A DNA stretch of 64,000 nt from positions 4,650,001-4,714,000 of the forward strand of contig NC_003910.7 of assembly GCF_000012325.1 (NCBI RefSeq). Direction: 5' to 3'. Below, in pieces: positions 17,967-26,797 of the stretch (position 1 is its first letter; every line of letters starts with the position of its first letter). The DNA comes from Colwellia psychrerythraea 34H (GTDB taxonomy: Bacteria; Pseudomonadota; Gammaproteobacteria; Enterobacterales; Alteromonadaceae). The position numbers and the translations under genes are program-made. The notes beneath the pieces are model-generated. The model was given only the letters and a program-made list of their open reading frames with translations, was not told where the DNA came from and ran no database searches.

Positions 17967-18962
17967 CTAACTAATAACGTGCACCTTTAATTCTGGCTGA
18001 TTGGTTATTTGGTAGTTAAACTCTAAGGTGTCACCCAATGAAAATTGCTGCTTACAATTTACTGTTCTTGGACAGGTTAAGCTAGAGTCATAATCTTTTA
18101 GTACATGATGTTTATAGGTAGTTATTACCGTAAAAAGTTTAGCATCTAAATGCTCTGGTATTGTTTTAGGAATTTGTATTGCTATCGCGGGGAGTGCTAG
18201 TTTTCCTTTATTAACTCGCCCTAATAACTGTTCTTTATTAATAGTTAACGCGCTCCCCAATCTAATACGCGTTTTGGTTTTGTCCTCGCCAATAAATTCA
18301 AATTCATTTTTACTATCAACCATGATTAATTCAATTTTTATCTCTTGAGGGATTAATATCGCCTTTGGCGCTTGTTTAATAAGATGGTGGCTTACGGCGA
18401 CTTGAGGCTCTTTAGCTAAACAGGCTTGCATGATTTCCAGAATGATAATATCGGGAGGGTTGGTGTTATCAATTTTATAATTGAATGCGTCTATTTTTTC
18501 AATAGCTTTTACTGATTTGTTTAATTTCAATGTATTTACTATATGTTCTACTGAGTCTATTGATATTTGGTGTAAATCTAATAAGGTAAATTTAGCTTGA
18601 TGCTCTGTTAATATAAACATCAACGGGATTGCTAATATTGCCAAAGGTCCTGTACCTGCATATAACACTTGAGCTGGTGTCTCTGGTTTAAGCTGATTTA
18701 CATCTAAAATTGCACTGTGTAGTGCTCGAATAAATTGAACCGTACGGACGTAATCGTCTGCACACATAATTGCCATTGTCGGTGATACGGCTAAGCCCGT
18801 GTTCGTTGCTGTTTCTCCTTCATCTATCTTATCGCTGATCAATTTATCGATATTGACTATTTTGTTTAACCTTTGCGCCAGTTCATTCATCTGCGGTTTT
18901 AATGTACAGACAGGATTTTTTTCATCTATTATTTCACTAATTAGTGTTTGGATTGATGACAT
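17967..18962 (-). CDS. Putative SAM-dependent methyltransferase, PRMT-like
   Basis: The 331-residue protein has a Rossmann-type SAM motif VLYAGTGPLAIL (about residues 103-114), a second-strand acidic motif FTLLDLHQ (about 135-142), and IILEIMQACLAKEP, where two Glu bracket the loop as in the double-E loop of protein arginine methyltransferases. A beta-rich C-terminal half follows, as in PRMTs. The target is unknown. The gene lies 27 bases after the beta-hydroxylase gene on the same strand, so the two probably act on the same substrate or pathway. The methyltransferase call is fairly secure; the PRMT comparison is tentative. Confidence 0.6.
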   Translation of the reverse strand: MSSIQTLISEIIDEKNPVCTLKPQMNELAQRLNKIVNIDKLISDKIDEGETATNTGLAVSPTMAIMCADDYVRTVQFIRALHSAILDVNQLKPETPAQVLYAGTGPLAILAIPLMFILTEHQAKFTLLDLHQISIDSVEHIVNTLKLNKSVKAIEKIDAFNYKIDNTNPPDIIILEIMQACLAKEPQVAVSHHLIKQAPKAILIPQEIKIELIMVDSKNEFEFIGEDKTKTRIRLGSALTINKEQLLGRVNKGKLALPAIAIQIPKTIPEHLDAKLFTVITTYKHHVLKDYDSSLTCPRTVNCKQQFSLGDTLEFNYQITNQPELKVHVIS

Positions 18963-18989
18963 ATTTCGTCCTTAAAACATTTACCTTAC

Positions 18990-19562
18990 TTAGAACGGGT
19001 GGCGTAATTGCTGCTCAAGCCAAGCATTAACTACCACATCAAGCACTAAATGAATTCTGTCACTTTGACTATTATTAACGACATTATGAGGGTCTGATAA
19101 GCGTAAATACCAACACTCTCCTTGATTCATGAAAACTTCACTATCGTTTAAAAAAAAGTGCACATCTGTATTTGTCTCTATTGGCACATGCAGCCTAGCT
19201 TCTCCATATTCAGCAGCTAAATCTAGATCGGTATGTTTTTTAATAATAGAGCCTGCAGCTAACCTCATTAAGCGAACAGATTTTACTGGACATTGAAACC
19301 AGCTGACAACCTTTGGCAGATAACTAGTTTGCTTTAAAAAATGAGTATCGACAAATTCATTTTGCGAGGGATCAGAGTAACTCATTCTAATAGGGTGAGT
19401 TTCGCCTTTAGGGCTTCGCAGTGGAATTATTGACCAGTCGCCCTCAAAATTATCTTTTACAAAGTGTTCTACCCATTCATTATTTTTCAGTTTTTCGAGG
19501 TCTTGGCGCATTTGCGAATGGTCAAATAAAATAGGTAGTTTTATACGATCTGGAAACGACAT
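18990..19562 (-). CDS. Aspartyl/asparaginyl beta-hydroxylase-like oxygenase
   Basis: This 190-residue protein has the Asp_Arg_Hydrox fold of Fe(II)/2-oxoglutarate oxygenases: KKHTDLD (first iron ligand His), RLHVPIETN, and PHNVVNNSQSDRIHLVLDV (second His, with Arg for 2-oxoglutarate). There is no signal peptide and no membrane anchor, so it is a bacterial cytosolic version, shorter than the animal enzyme. It would hydroxylate a side chain of a protein, peptide or small molecule. It heads a two-gene unit with the methyltransferase. Confidence 0.8.
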   Translation of the reverse strand: MSFPDRIKLPILFDHSQMRQDLEKLKNNEWVEHFVKDNFEGDWSIIPLRSPKGETHPIRMSYSDPSQNEFVDTHFLKQTSYLPKVVSWFQCPVKSVRLMRLAAGSIIKKHTDLDLAAEYGEARLHVPIETNTDVHFFLNDSEVFMNQGECWYLRLSDPHNVVNNSQSDRIHLVLDVVVNAWLEQQLRHPF

Positions 19563-19956
19563 TATGCTTATAATTTATAAAGTTTTTATATTAGTTTAGT
19601 TAAACACACCTATTTTTGCGAGTTAGAGTTATAAACACTTATAGCGGCTCTTTGAGCTCAATGATATTACTTGAGTAAGCAATTCAAATCTTCGCACGAC
19701 ATATCAATCAACTATAAGCTACTGATAATCCCATTAATCGACTTGCTTACAAATAGTACTATCAGTAGGCCTTTAATGCATGGCTGCTAATAGGTTATCG
19801 ATAAACCTTACTGAGCAGACGTTCATTGATAATGGTTAAGTGATTACAGATTAAGAAATCGCATATCTCACTTTTTAACTGTGGAGTTTCATTTATTATT
19901 TTAAGCTGTTGAAGGTCCATGCCGGCTTTCAGACTATATAAGTATCCAGTTTACAA
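19563..19956. other. Intergenic region with a 41-codon open frame
   Basis: This stretch between the hydroxylase gene and the rnpB terminator has no strong family match. On the minus strand ATG 19920 opens a 41-codon frame (MDLQQLKIINETPQ..., stop 19795-19797) with mostly coding-like codons. It may be a small gene, a decayed 5' end of a larger gene, or chance. The remainder, 19563-19794, is AT-rich and should hold the promoter of the hydroxylase unit. Confidence 0.35.
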
Positions 19957-19986
19957 ACAAAAAAGCCCCTACATCACTGTAGAGGC
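19957..19986 (-). terminator. rnpB intrinsic terminator
   Basis: On the minus strand GCCTCTACA and TGTAGGGGC (hairpin 19965-19986) pair around GTGA and are followed by TTTTTTG. It lies directly downstream of the rnpB 3' end and is the expected terminator. Confidence 0.85.
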
Positions 19987-19998
19987 TTTCTTTTAAAA

Positions 19999-20017
19999 TA
20001 GTTGAGTTGACCACATA
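19999..20017 (-). repeat. Direct repeat at the functional rnpB 3' end (right copy)
   Basis: The 19 bases are identical to 14565-14583 and form the closing P1 strand of RNase P RNA plus a few bases beyond. If a genetic element entered at the rnpB 3' end, these two copies would be its attachment sites and the 5.4 kb between them the inserted block. Confidence 0.75.
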
Positions 20018-20433
20018 AGCCGGGTTTTGTAGCTCCTTTACTAAAAGCAAAAGAGATGACAATCATTCGTCTAGGCTATAAATCGCTCTATAGCTCAAGC
20101 AACCTACCCGGTTTCCACGCGAGCCACGCTTATATTATCAAAACTTGCGTTTTAATAATCATGAAACCCTATTTGGTCTTGCTCCAGGTGGAGTTTACCC
20201 TGCAATTACTGTTACCAGCAATCCGGTGCGCTCTTACCGCACCCTTTCAGCCTTACCTGTTCCGCAAGCGGCCATCGGCGGTCTTCTCTCTGCTGCACTT
20301 GTCGTCGGCTCACGCCGCCCAGGCGTTACCTGGCACCCTGCTCATTGGAGCCCGGACTTTCCTCCCCTCTATCTGTTTAGTTCAAATCGAAATTTAAACT
20401 ACAACGATAAAGCAGCGATTGTCTGGTCAACTC
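20001..20433 (-). ncRNA. rnpB: RNase P RNA (M1 RNA), bacterial class A
   Basis: This is the catalytic RNA that trims the 5' leader from tRNA precursors. On the minus strand it begins GAGTTGACCAGACAATCGC and ends in CCCGGCTTATGTGGTCAACTC, whose ends pair as helix P1. Conserved class A segments are visible: GAGGAAAGTCCGGGCTCC, CAGGGTGCCAGGTAACGCC, AAACTCCACCTGGAGCAAG and the universal AACCCGGCTTA. It is about 433 bases long. Open frames on both strands across this region are artefacts. Confidence 0.96.
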
Positions 20434-20440
20434 GGCGCGC

Positions 20441-20468
20441 ATTCTACCTTATTCAGTGGGAATGTCTA
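20441..20468 (-). promoter_or_regulatory. rnpB promoter
   Basis: On the minus strand TAGACA (20463-20468) and TAGAAT (20441-20446) are separated by 16 bases, a good sigma-70 pair. Transcription would start near 20433-20435, matching the predicted 5' end of RNase P RNA. Confidence 0.8.
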
Positions 20469-20487
20469 TAATCTTTACTGAATGACC

Positions 20488-21336
20488 TTACTTAAGTCCT
20501 AAAGCAACTTCATATAATGCATTTTTCTTCACACCATAAATTTCAGCCGCAATAGCACACGCCTTTTTAGGCTTCATCTCTGCAAGTAGTAATTTCAGCG
20601 TATTAATCACCTCTGCAGAAATTTCATTTTCAGTCGCTTTATAACCTTCAATGATCAACACCATTTCACCCTTTAACTGATTAGCATCTTGTTCCAGCCA
20701 AGCAAGTAGGTTTTCAGCGGTGTCGCTGTGAATAGTTTCAAATGTTTTTGTTAATTCTCGAGCGATAACAATATAACGATCACCGCCCAAAGTCGTAACA
20801 ATATCTTGAACCGTGTCGATAGCCCTGCGTGGTGCATCATAAAAAACCATAGTGCGAGATTCATCGGCCAACGCAGTTAACGTTGCTTGTCTGGCACCGG
20901 ACTTAGAAGGTAAAAAACCCTCAAAGCTAAATCTATCCGTTGGTAAACCCGCAACCGATAAAGCAGCTATAGCAGCACAGGCACCGGGGATAGGTGAAAC
21001 TTGTAAGCCAAGGCTTCGACAATGGCGAACTAGGTGAAAACCAGGGTCACTGATTAATGGTGTTCCTGCATCGGATACAAGCGCAATAGTTTTGCCCTCT
21101 TGTAACATACTAGCCACTTGGTCCTGCCGTTGACGTTCATTATGGTCATGTAATGACATGGTTTTATTTTTAATAGAAAATGCAGACAGCAATTTCCCCG
21201 TGTGTCGAGTATCTTCACACGCAATAACATCAACTTGCGTTAATATATCAATTGCCCTTTGGCTGATATCGCTTAAATTACCAATTGGGGTGGCGACAAT
21301 ATATAGAGTCGCAGGGGTTAGGGTTGTTTCACTCAT
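20488..21336 (-). CDS. rsmI: 16S rRNA cytidine-1402 2'-O-methyltransferase RsmI
   Basis: RsmI uses SAM to 2'-O-methylate C1402 in the decoding centre of 16S rRNA. The 282-residue tetrapyrrole-methylase fold is clear: LYIVATPIGNLSDIS at the N-terminus, CEDTRHTGKLL, VSDAGTPLISDPG, PGACAAIAAL, FEGFLPSK, and ARELTKTFE. It is divergent from lpoA, as in many gammaproteobacteria. The rnpB promoter lies only about 20 bases beyond its stop. Confidence 0.96.
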   Translation of the reverse strand: MSETTLTPATLYIVATPIGNLSDISQRAIDILTQVDVIACEDTRHTGKLLSAFSIKNKTMSLHDHNERQRQDQVASMLQEGKTIALVSDAGTPLISDPGFHLVRHCRSLGLQVSPIPGACAAIAALSVAGLPTDRFSFEGFLPSKSGARQATLTALADESRTMVFYDAPRRAIDTVQDIVTTLGGDRYIVIARELTKTFETIHSDTAENLLAWLEQDANQLKGEMVLIIEGYKATENEISAEVINTLKLLLAEMKPKKACAIAAEIYGVKKNALYEVALGLK

Positions 21337-21497
21337 GTAAACTTACTTCACTTGATTAGGCGGATTTAGTTGTGACTAACTTCGTAGGCGTTTATTATAA
21401 CCCCATACTGATAGCAATATGCACGGATTTATTTATTGTGTTAAAAACAGCGTGCTTACTTGTAAGATTAAAGCCAACAAAGGTAGATAACTTTTCA

Positions 21498-23537
21498 ATG
21501 CATTTTCACCATTTTAAATCTCGAGTATTACCTGCCCTGTTGCTTATTTTTCTTACAAGTTGCAGTACTAAGCAAGCTCCTGATGCTACAACAAAAACTC
21601 AAGCACTCACTAAAATTGAAGAAATTGATGTCGATGCAGGAGCCTTGTCTGCTGAGCAACACGTTGAACTTGCTAAAACATTAAACACCAACGGCGCAGT
21701 TAATGAATTATTGACTGCAACCAAACTATTTTATCAGCAAGAAAATTATGTAAAGGCACTTTGGCTTGCAGATAAAACCATGCCATTGGTCGATGACAAT
21801 GTAATCAATTTTAGTCATGAGAAAGTTCAGTTAGCTCTGATTAAAGCAAGTAGTTTGCAACAACTCAGTTATTACCCTGAGAGTCATATAGAGCTTAATC
21901 AACTTGAGCAATACGCTACTGAAAATAGCATTCTACTTACTGCGACCTATTACCGATTATTAAGTGCTGCGTTTCATGAGGAGGGGCAACCTATATCTGC
22001 TTTAAATGCCCAGTTGTTTGAATTTTCAGCAACTCCGGCTAGCACACAAAGCCAACAGCAAATATCGGATATTTGGCATAACTTTCAGACCCTATCCCAA
22101 TGGCAGCTCAACATGCTTGCGTTGGATAAAGCGCCTGAGCGTAAAGGTTGGTTAATGTTAACTAACTTAGCGAATAAGTTTGGTGGCAATCAAGCACAAA
22201 TGAAATACCATTTGAGCACATGGCAGAAAAAATTCAAACTCCATCCAGCGAATGTCATCGCAAAACAGCTTTCTTCTCAAGCGATCTCAACGAAAGATAT
22301 AAAAAATATAGCAGTGATTTTGCCCTTAAGTGGTAAACAACAATCTTCTGGACGTGCAATACAACAAGGTATTTTGGCCAGCTTTGCCAACGACAACACT
22401 AAAAACCTGCACTTTGTCGATAGTAATACAGTCAACTGGTACGGGTTAACTAATGATTTTACAACATTAAAAGTCGATTATGTGATCGGTCCATTACTTA
22501 AATCTAATGTTGATAAATACATCAGCCATACCAGCGCACAAACACAATCGAAAAATAATGACTTGCTTAATGCCAGTTCGGGTTTATTTGATATCAATAA
22601 AGCCGAGGGTGCCTTAGACACATCATCAATTAGCCAAAATAAAACAGCTGATTATATCACTGCTATCGACAGCGATTCTGCGATAAAGAGCTATTTAGAG
22701 CCAACACAAGACAGTAAAGCGATAGATACTTTACTGTTAAATATCCCGGCAAAATCTTCTTTAACACGTCATCATACTGTGCTTTCTATGCGCCCAGAAG
22801 ACGAAGCCAAACAAGCCGCAGCAACGCTGAGTCGTCAAAAATTTCAGCATCCCGTGGTATTAAGCCAAGAAAATATTGTCAGTAAGCGAATTGCTCAAGC
22901 TTTTGTCAAACAGTGGCAGCGGATTACAGGTAACACTATTGAGGTTGTCTATTATGATACTGGCGCTCAAATGCAAGAGAATATTAAAGCCAGTTTATCG
23001 GTAGATAAAAGTAAGACTCGTATTACTAAACTCAAAAGCCGTTTGAACCAGAGTATTAAAACTAAAACCCGTAATCGACGTGATATAGATATGATTTATC
23101 TCGTTGGCACCCCTGAGCAAACGCGCCTAGTAAAGCCGTATATCGAAGTCAACATAAGTGAATTTGCTGAAATAATTCCTGTTTTTGCTAGCTCACGAAG
23201 CCACAGTACTCAAACTGATTACAGCAGTAATAGCGACTTACAAGGATTAACGTTTACCGAAATCCCTTGGTTGCTAGCCAGCGAGCAAAACGTAGAATTG
23301 GCGGTTCTTAGTCAAGAACTTTGGCCAAAGCGTAGTGATGGCTTATCTCGACTTTTTGCGATGGGATATGACAGCTACCAACTCATTAATAAGATTCCAT
23401 TAATGCAACAAGCGCCTTATCTCCATCACTGGGGACAAACCGGAGTACTCAAGCTCAATAAAAATAGCATTTTGACACGCAGCTTACTTTGGGGTGTTTA
23501 CAAGAAAAACAGGGTGGTTTCTATTGTTATGGAATAA
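21498..23537 (+). CDS. lpoA: Outer-membrane lipoprotein LpoA, activator of PBP1A
   Basis: LpoA is anchored in the outer membrane and reaches through the periplasm to activate the peptidoglycan synthase PBP1A. ATG 21498 gives a lipoprotein signal with lipobox LTSC, followed by a helical TPR-like N-terminal half (about residues 30-250) and a periplasmic-binding-protein-like C-terminal half (starting near IAVILPLSGKQ). The frame opens from GTG 21372, but that extension would bury the signal peptide and is rejected. It is followed by yraN with a 44-base overlap, then diaA and dolP. Confidence 0.93.
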   Translation: MHFHHFKSRVLPALLLIFLTSCSTKQAPDATTKTQALTKIEEIDVDAGALSAEQHVELAKTLNTNGAVNELLTATKLFYQQENYVKALWLADKTMPLVDDNVINFSHEKVQLALIKASSLQQLSYYPESHIELNQLEQYATENSILLTATYYRLLSAAFHEEGQPISALNAQLFEFSATPASTQSQQQISDIWHNFQTLSQWQLNMLALDKAPERKGWLMLTNLANKFGGNQAQMKYHLSTWQKKFKLHPANVIAKQLSSQAISTKDIKNIAVILPLSGKQQSSGRAIQQGILASFANDNTKNLHFVDSNTVNWYGLTNDFTTLKVDYVIGPLLKSNVDKYISHTSAQTQSKNNDLLNASSGLFDINKAEGALDTSSISQNKTADYITAIDSDSAIKSYLEPTQDSKAIDTLLLNIPAKSSLTRHHTVLSMRPEDEAKQAAATLSRQKFQHPVVLSQENIVSKRIAQAFVKQWQRITGNTIEVVYYDTGAQMQENIKASLSVDKSKTRITKLKSRLNQSIKTKTRNRRDIDMIYLVGTPEQTRLVKPYIEVNISEFAEIIPVFASSRSHSTQTDYSSNSDLQGLTFTEIPWLLASEQNVELAVLSQELWPKRSDGLSRLFAMGYDSYQLINKIPLMQQAPYLHHWGQTGVLKLNKNSILTRSLLWGVYKKNRVVSIVME

Positions 23538-23913
23538 TAAAACCTCAGCCAAAAATACAAGCAGTACCGATAAAGGACAAGTTACGGAAAGCTATGCACA
23601 GCAGTATTTGTCTAAACAAGGCCTAAGGTTTATTGAAAGAAATTTCCACTCTCGCCAAGGTGAAATTGATCTTATTATGCTTGATGGTGATACTTATGTT
23701 TTTGTTGAAGTAAAATATCGTAAAAGCAAAGGCTTTGGTGGTGCAATTGCCGCTATTTCAGCGAGTAAACAAAATAAGGTTAAACATTGCATAACATTTT
23801 ATCTACATCAAAACGGATTAAATGAATATAATACTCCCTGCCGCGTAGATGTGGTAGCGCTTGAAGGTGATATTACTCAGCCACAAGTTACTTGGTTAAA
23901 AAATGCCTTTTAG
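23494..23913 (+). CDS. yraN: YraN (UPF0102) nuclease-like protein
   Basis: YraN has a restriction-endonuclease-like fold. The acidic and Lys residues of a PD-(D/E)xK site are seen in GEIDLIMLDGDTYVFVEVKYR. Its physiological role is not well defined. The 139-residue frame starts at GTG 23494 inside the lpoA end; TTG 23524 would shorten it by ten residues and is also possible. The lpoA-yraN-diaA-dolP order is that of E. coli yraM-yraP. Confidence 0.88.
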   Translation: MFTRKTGWFLLLWNNKTSAKNTSSTDKGQVTESYAQQYLSKQGLRFIERNFHSRQGEIDLIMLDGDTYVFVEVKYRKSKGFGGAIAAISASKQNKVKHCITFYLHQNGLNEYNTPCRVDVVALEGDITQPQVTWLKNAF

Positions 23914-23948
23914 CTTTTTACAATTAACTCATTACTCATTTTAAATAG

Positions 23949-24557
<609 letters not shown>

Positions 24558-25166
24558 ATGCTTATTCTAAAAAATGGCTTATCTGCATTGGCTAACAAAA
24601 AAACTGCACGAATTGCAGGACTTCTCATGCTCGCTTCAGCGCTGCAAGGGTGTGCCGTTGCAACGGTAGTTGCCGTTACCGCTGGTGCCACTATGGTGGC
24701 AGATAGGAGAACTTTTAGTAAACAAATTGATGATCAAAGTATTGAGTTTATCGCTCATAATGAATTAAATAAACAAAAGGCATTGTCTAATAACACGAAC
24801 TTACATGTGATTAGTATGAACGGCACTGTTTTAGTTATTGGCCAGGCTCCTAATAGCTACCTGAGAGACCTCGCGATAAAAACCATCCAAGATGTTCCAG
24901 ATATTGTAACGATACATAATCAGGTCCGTATTGGCTCTACAACAGCGCTCTCGACACAGAGTAATGATATTTGGCTAACCTCTAAAGTCAAATCAGCTTT
25001 GCTTACCAATGGCGAAGTTAATGCCAAAGATATTAAGGTTGTCACCGAAAATTCTGAAGTATTTCTTTTAGGTTTGGTCACTAAGAAAGAAGCGAATATT
25101 GTTGTAGAAATCACGCGTAACATCAACGGTGTCAGCCGTGTATTTAAGGCTTTTGAGTATATTTAA
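24558..25166 (+). CDS. dolP: Dual-BON-domain outer-membrane lipoprotein DolP
   Basis: DolP (YraP) supports outer-membrane integrity and BAM function at division sites. The signal peptide ends in the lipobox LQGC (Cys32), followed by two BON domains (about residues 55-115 and 130-200), the second containing the VKSALLTNGEVNAKDIKV pattern. The 202-residue length is normal. The start codon directly follows the diaA stop, so translation is coupled. Confidence 0.92.
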   Translation: MLILKNGLSALANKKTARIAGLLMLASALQGCAVATVVAVTAGATMVADRRTFSKQIDDQSIEFIAHNELNKQKALSNNTNLHVISMNGTVLVIGQAPNSYLRDLAIKTIQDVPDIVTIHNQVRIGSTTALSTQSNDIWLTSKVKSALLTNGEVNAKDIKVVTENSEVFLLGLVTKKEANIVVEITRNINGVSRVFKAFEYI

Positions 25167-25171
25167 TACTC

Positions 25172-25494
25172 ATACCAAGTCCATTAAGTTATTTACCACT
25201 CAGCGAGAATTAAAAGGCTTAAAGGCAAGGCATTGATTGAAGAGAATGGTTATTCAGGAGAATATGCTCCTGCATTCTCTAATAAGCTGCATCCATGCAG
25301 CGTCCTTGTCAAAATCAATAACATAGCATATAAGCCTTTACTTTTTATTAGGTACTCGCCCTTGGGAGCTTGTCAGAAAAGCAATAACTGCACAAATTTG
25401 TGAGATATAGAATGACTATAATAGCAAAAATTTTGTTTGCTATGACTCTTCTGACATAGCTCTGAGGTGGGAATAAATTTAATGGAATTGGTAT
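25172..25494. repeat. MITE-like interspersed element, copy 1
   Basis: The element has imperfect inverted ends of about 32 bases: ATACCAAGTCCATTAAG on the left and, reversed, ATACCAATTCCATTAAA on the right. Its interior (CAAGGCATTGATTGAAGAG, TTGTCAAAATCAATAAC, GGCTTATATGC-like) recurs in the elements at 37935-38199 (opposite orientation) and 40477-40743. It has no ORF of its own. This is a non-coding repeat family of the genome, probably mobilised by a transposase elsewhere. Confidence 0.75.
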
Positions 25495-25520
25495 TATTTA
25501 GTTTATTGAAATTAAAACAA

Positions 25521-25555
25521 AAAACCCGTAAACATCATTGATATTTACGGGTTTT
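25521..25555 (-). terminator. Terminator after sspB
   Basis: AAAACCCGTAAA (25521-25532) pairs perfectly with TTTACGGGTTTT (25544-25555). On the minus strand it is followed by TTGTTTTAATTT. It ends the sspA-sspB transcript. Confidence 0.88.
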
Positions 25556-25584
25556 AAAATTTAATAACACTAACAATATTTAAA

Positions 25585-26064
25585 TTATTTAATAATTTTT
25601 AGGCTAGCTTTACTTTTTCCTTTGGGCTTGCTCGACTTTTCTGTCTCACTACCCGTTGAAGCAACACTACTTAAAGTAGACTTTGGTTTTTCAGGAATCA
25701 CATCAACCACGTCATCTTCATCCTCAACAGGATGTTCGATTGGTAATGAAGTTCCTGCGCCATTTTCTTTGGCGTATATAGCACCTACAGCACCATAAGG
25801 TACCGTGATGTGCTCTAACTTACCGCCAAAACGGGCACTAAACTCAATAGCTTTATCACCCAATGCGATAGTACCAACAGCTGAACTGGCAACATTTAAA
25901 ACAATCTGCCCATCAGCAACGTAACTCATCGGCACTAATACACCATAAACATTGACGTCAACCATGATGTATGGCGTTAGGTCATTGTCTGAAATCCACT
26001 CATAGAAAGCCTTAACTAAATAAGGCTTATTTGAGCTCATTGAGTTAGGTGTTGCGTCATCCAT
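25585..26064 (-). CDS. sspB: ClpXP specificity-enhancing factor SspB
   Basis: SspB is an adaptor that binds the ssrA tag on rescued peptides and delivers them to ClpXP. Residues about 10-120 form the substrate-binding domain (PYIMVDVNVYGVLVP, IVLNVASSAVG, FGGKLEHITVPYGAV). A flexible acidic/Ser-rich linker follows, and the tail LKIIK resembles the ClpX-binding tail LRVVK of E. coli SspB. It overlaps the end of sspA by one base, forming the usual sspAB operon. Confidence 0.94.
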   Translation of the reverse strand: MDDATPNSMSSNKPYLVKAFYEWISDNDLTPYIMVDVNVYGVLVPMSYVADGQIVLNVASSAVGTIALGDKAIEFSARFGGKLEHITVPYGAVGAIYAKENGAGTSLPIEHPVEDEDDVVDVIPEKPKSTLSSVASTGSETEKSSKPKGKSKASLKIIK

Positions 26065-26705
26065 TAGGCTGGATGACCAAAGCGTAATTCACGTTCTTCT
26101 TCAGTCAATGAAGCTTGGAATGATTCACGTTCAAATACACGTAACATATAGGTTTTAAGTTCTTTTGAACCTTGACCGGTCAATTCAATACCAAATACAG
26201 GTAAACGCCATAATAATGGTGCTAAATAACAATCAACCAAACTGTACTCTTCGCTCATAAAGTATGGTGCTTCGTTTAAAATTGGTGCAATACTTAGTAA
26301 ACTTTCTTTCAATTCTTGACGCGCTTTTGCTGCTTCTGTTGCAGTGCCAGACATAATCAATTTAGTAAGACTATACCAATCTTGTTCCATACGATGCATC
26401 AATAAACGGCTACGACCACGTGCTACAGGGTAAACTGGCATCAATGGTGGATGAGGAAAACGTTCATCTAAATATTCAACAATGATTTTAGCTTCATATA
26501 GTGCTAATTCACGATCAATTAAAGTCGGTACTGTACCATATGGATTCAAGTCCAATAGGTCTTCAGGCAAGTTAGCTAAATCAACTAAGTTGATGTCAAC
26601 ACCAACACCTTTTTCTGCTAGAACAATGCGTGTCTGATGACTGTACATATCATCGGCATGAGAGAACAACGTCATCACAGAGCGTTTATTTGCTGCTACG
26701 GCCAT
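26064..26705 (-). CDS. sspA: Stringent starvation protein A
   Basis: SspA binds RNA polymerase and is needed for acid and starvation responses. The 213-residue protein has a GST fold (N-terminal thioredoxin-like domain MTLFSHADDMYSHQTRIVLAEKG, C-terminal helical domain), without the catalytic residues of a glutathione transferase. The order sspA-sspB and the neighbouring petABC and rplM-rpsI genes match other gammaproteobacteria. GGAGG-like CTCC on the plus strand lies 7 bases before the ATG. Confidence 0.94.
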   Translation of the reverse strand: MAVAANKRSVMTLFSHADDMYSHQTRIVLAEKGVGVDINLVDLANLPEDLLDLNPYGTVPTLIDRELALYEAKIIVEYLDERFPHPPLMPVYPVARGRSRLLMHRMEQDWYSLTKLIMSGTATEAAKARQELKESLLSIAPILNEAPYFMSEEYSLVDCYLAPLLWRLPVFGIELTGQGSKELKTYMLRVFERESFQASLTEEERELRFGHPA

Positions 26706-26742
26706 AGAGCCTCCTAAAATCGTTTACTTTAAAAACTAACAA

Positions 26743-26776
26743 AGGGGAATTCGACATTTGACTATCGAATTCCCCT
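26743..26776 (-). terminator. Hairpin between petC and sspA
   Basis: AGGGGAATTCGA (26743-26754) pairs perfectly with TCGAATTCCCCT (26765-26776), with a 10-base loop. On the minus strand a short T-rich stretch (TTTGTTAGTTTTT) follows. It probably ends the pet operon, and it lies about 38 bases before the sspA start. Confidence 0.7.
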
Positions 26777-26797
26777 GAAACTTATTGCAATAATAAC

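Noticed and set aside
20056..20471. Two overlapping plus-strand frames of 108-113 codons
   Set aside because: They lie across the RNase P RNA gene, whose conserved structural blocks explain the sequence.
21372..21497. GTG-initiated extension of LpoA
   Set aside because: It would place 42 residues before a clear lipoprotein signal peptide.
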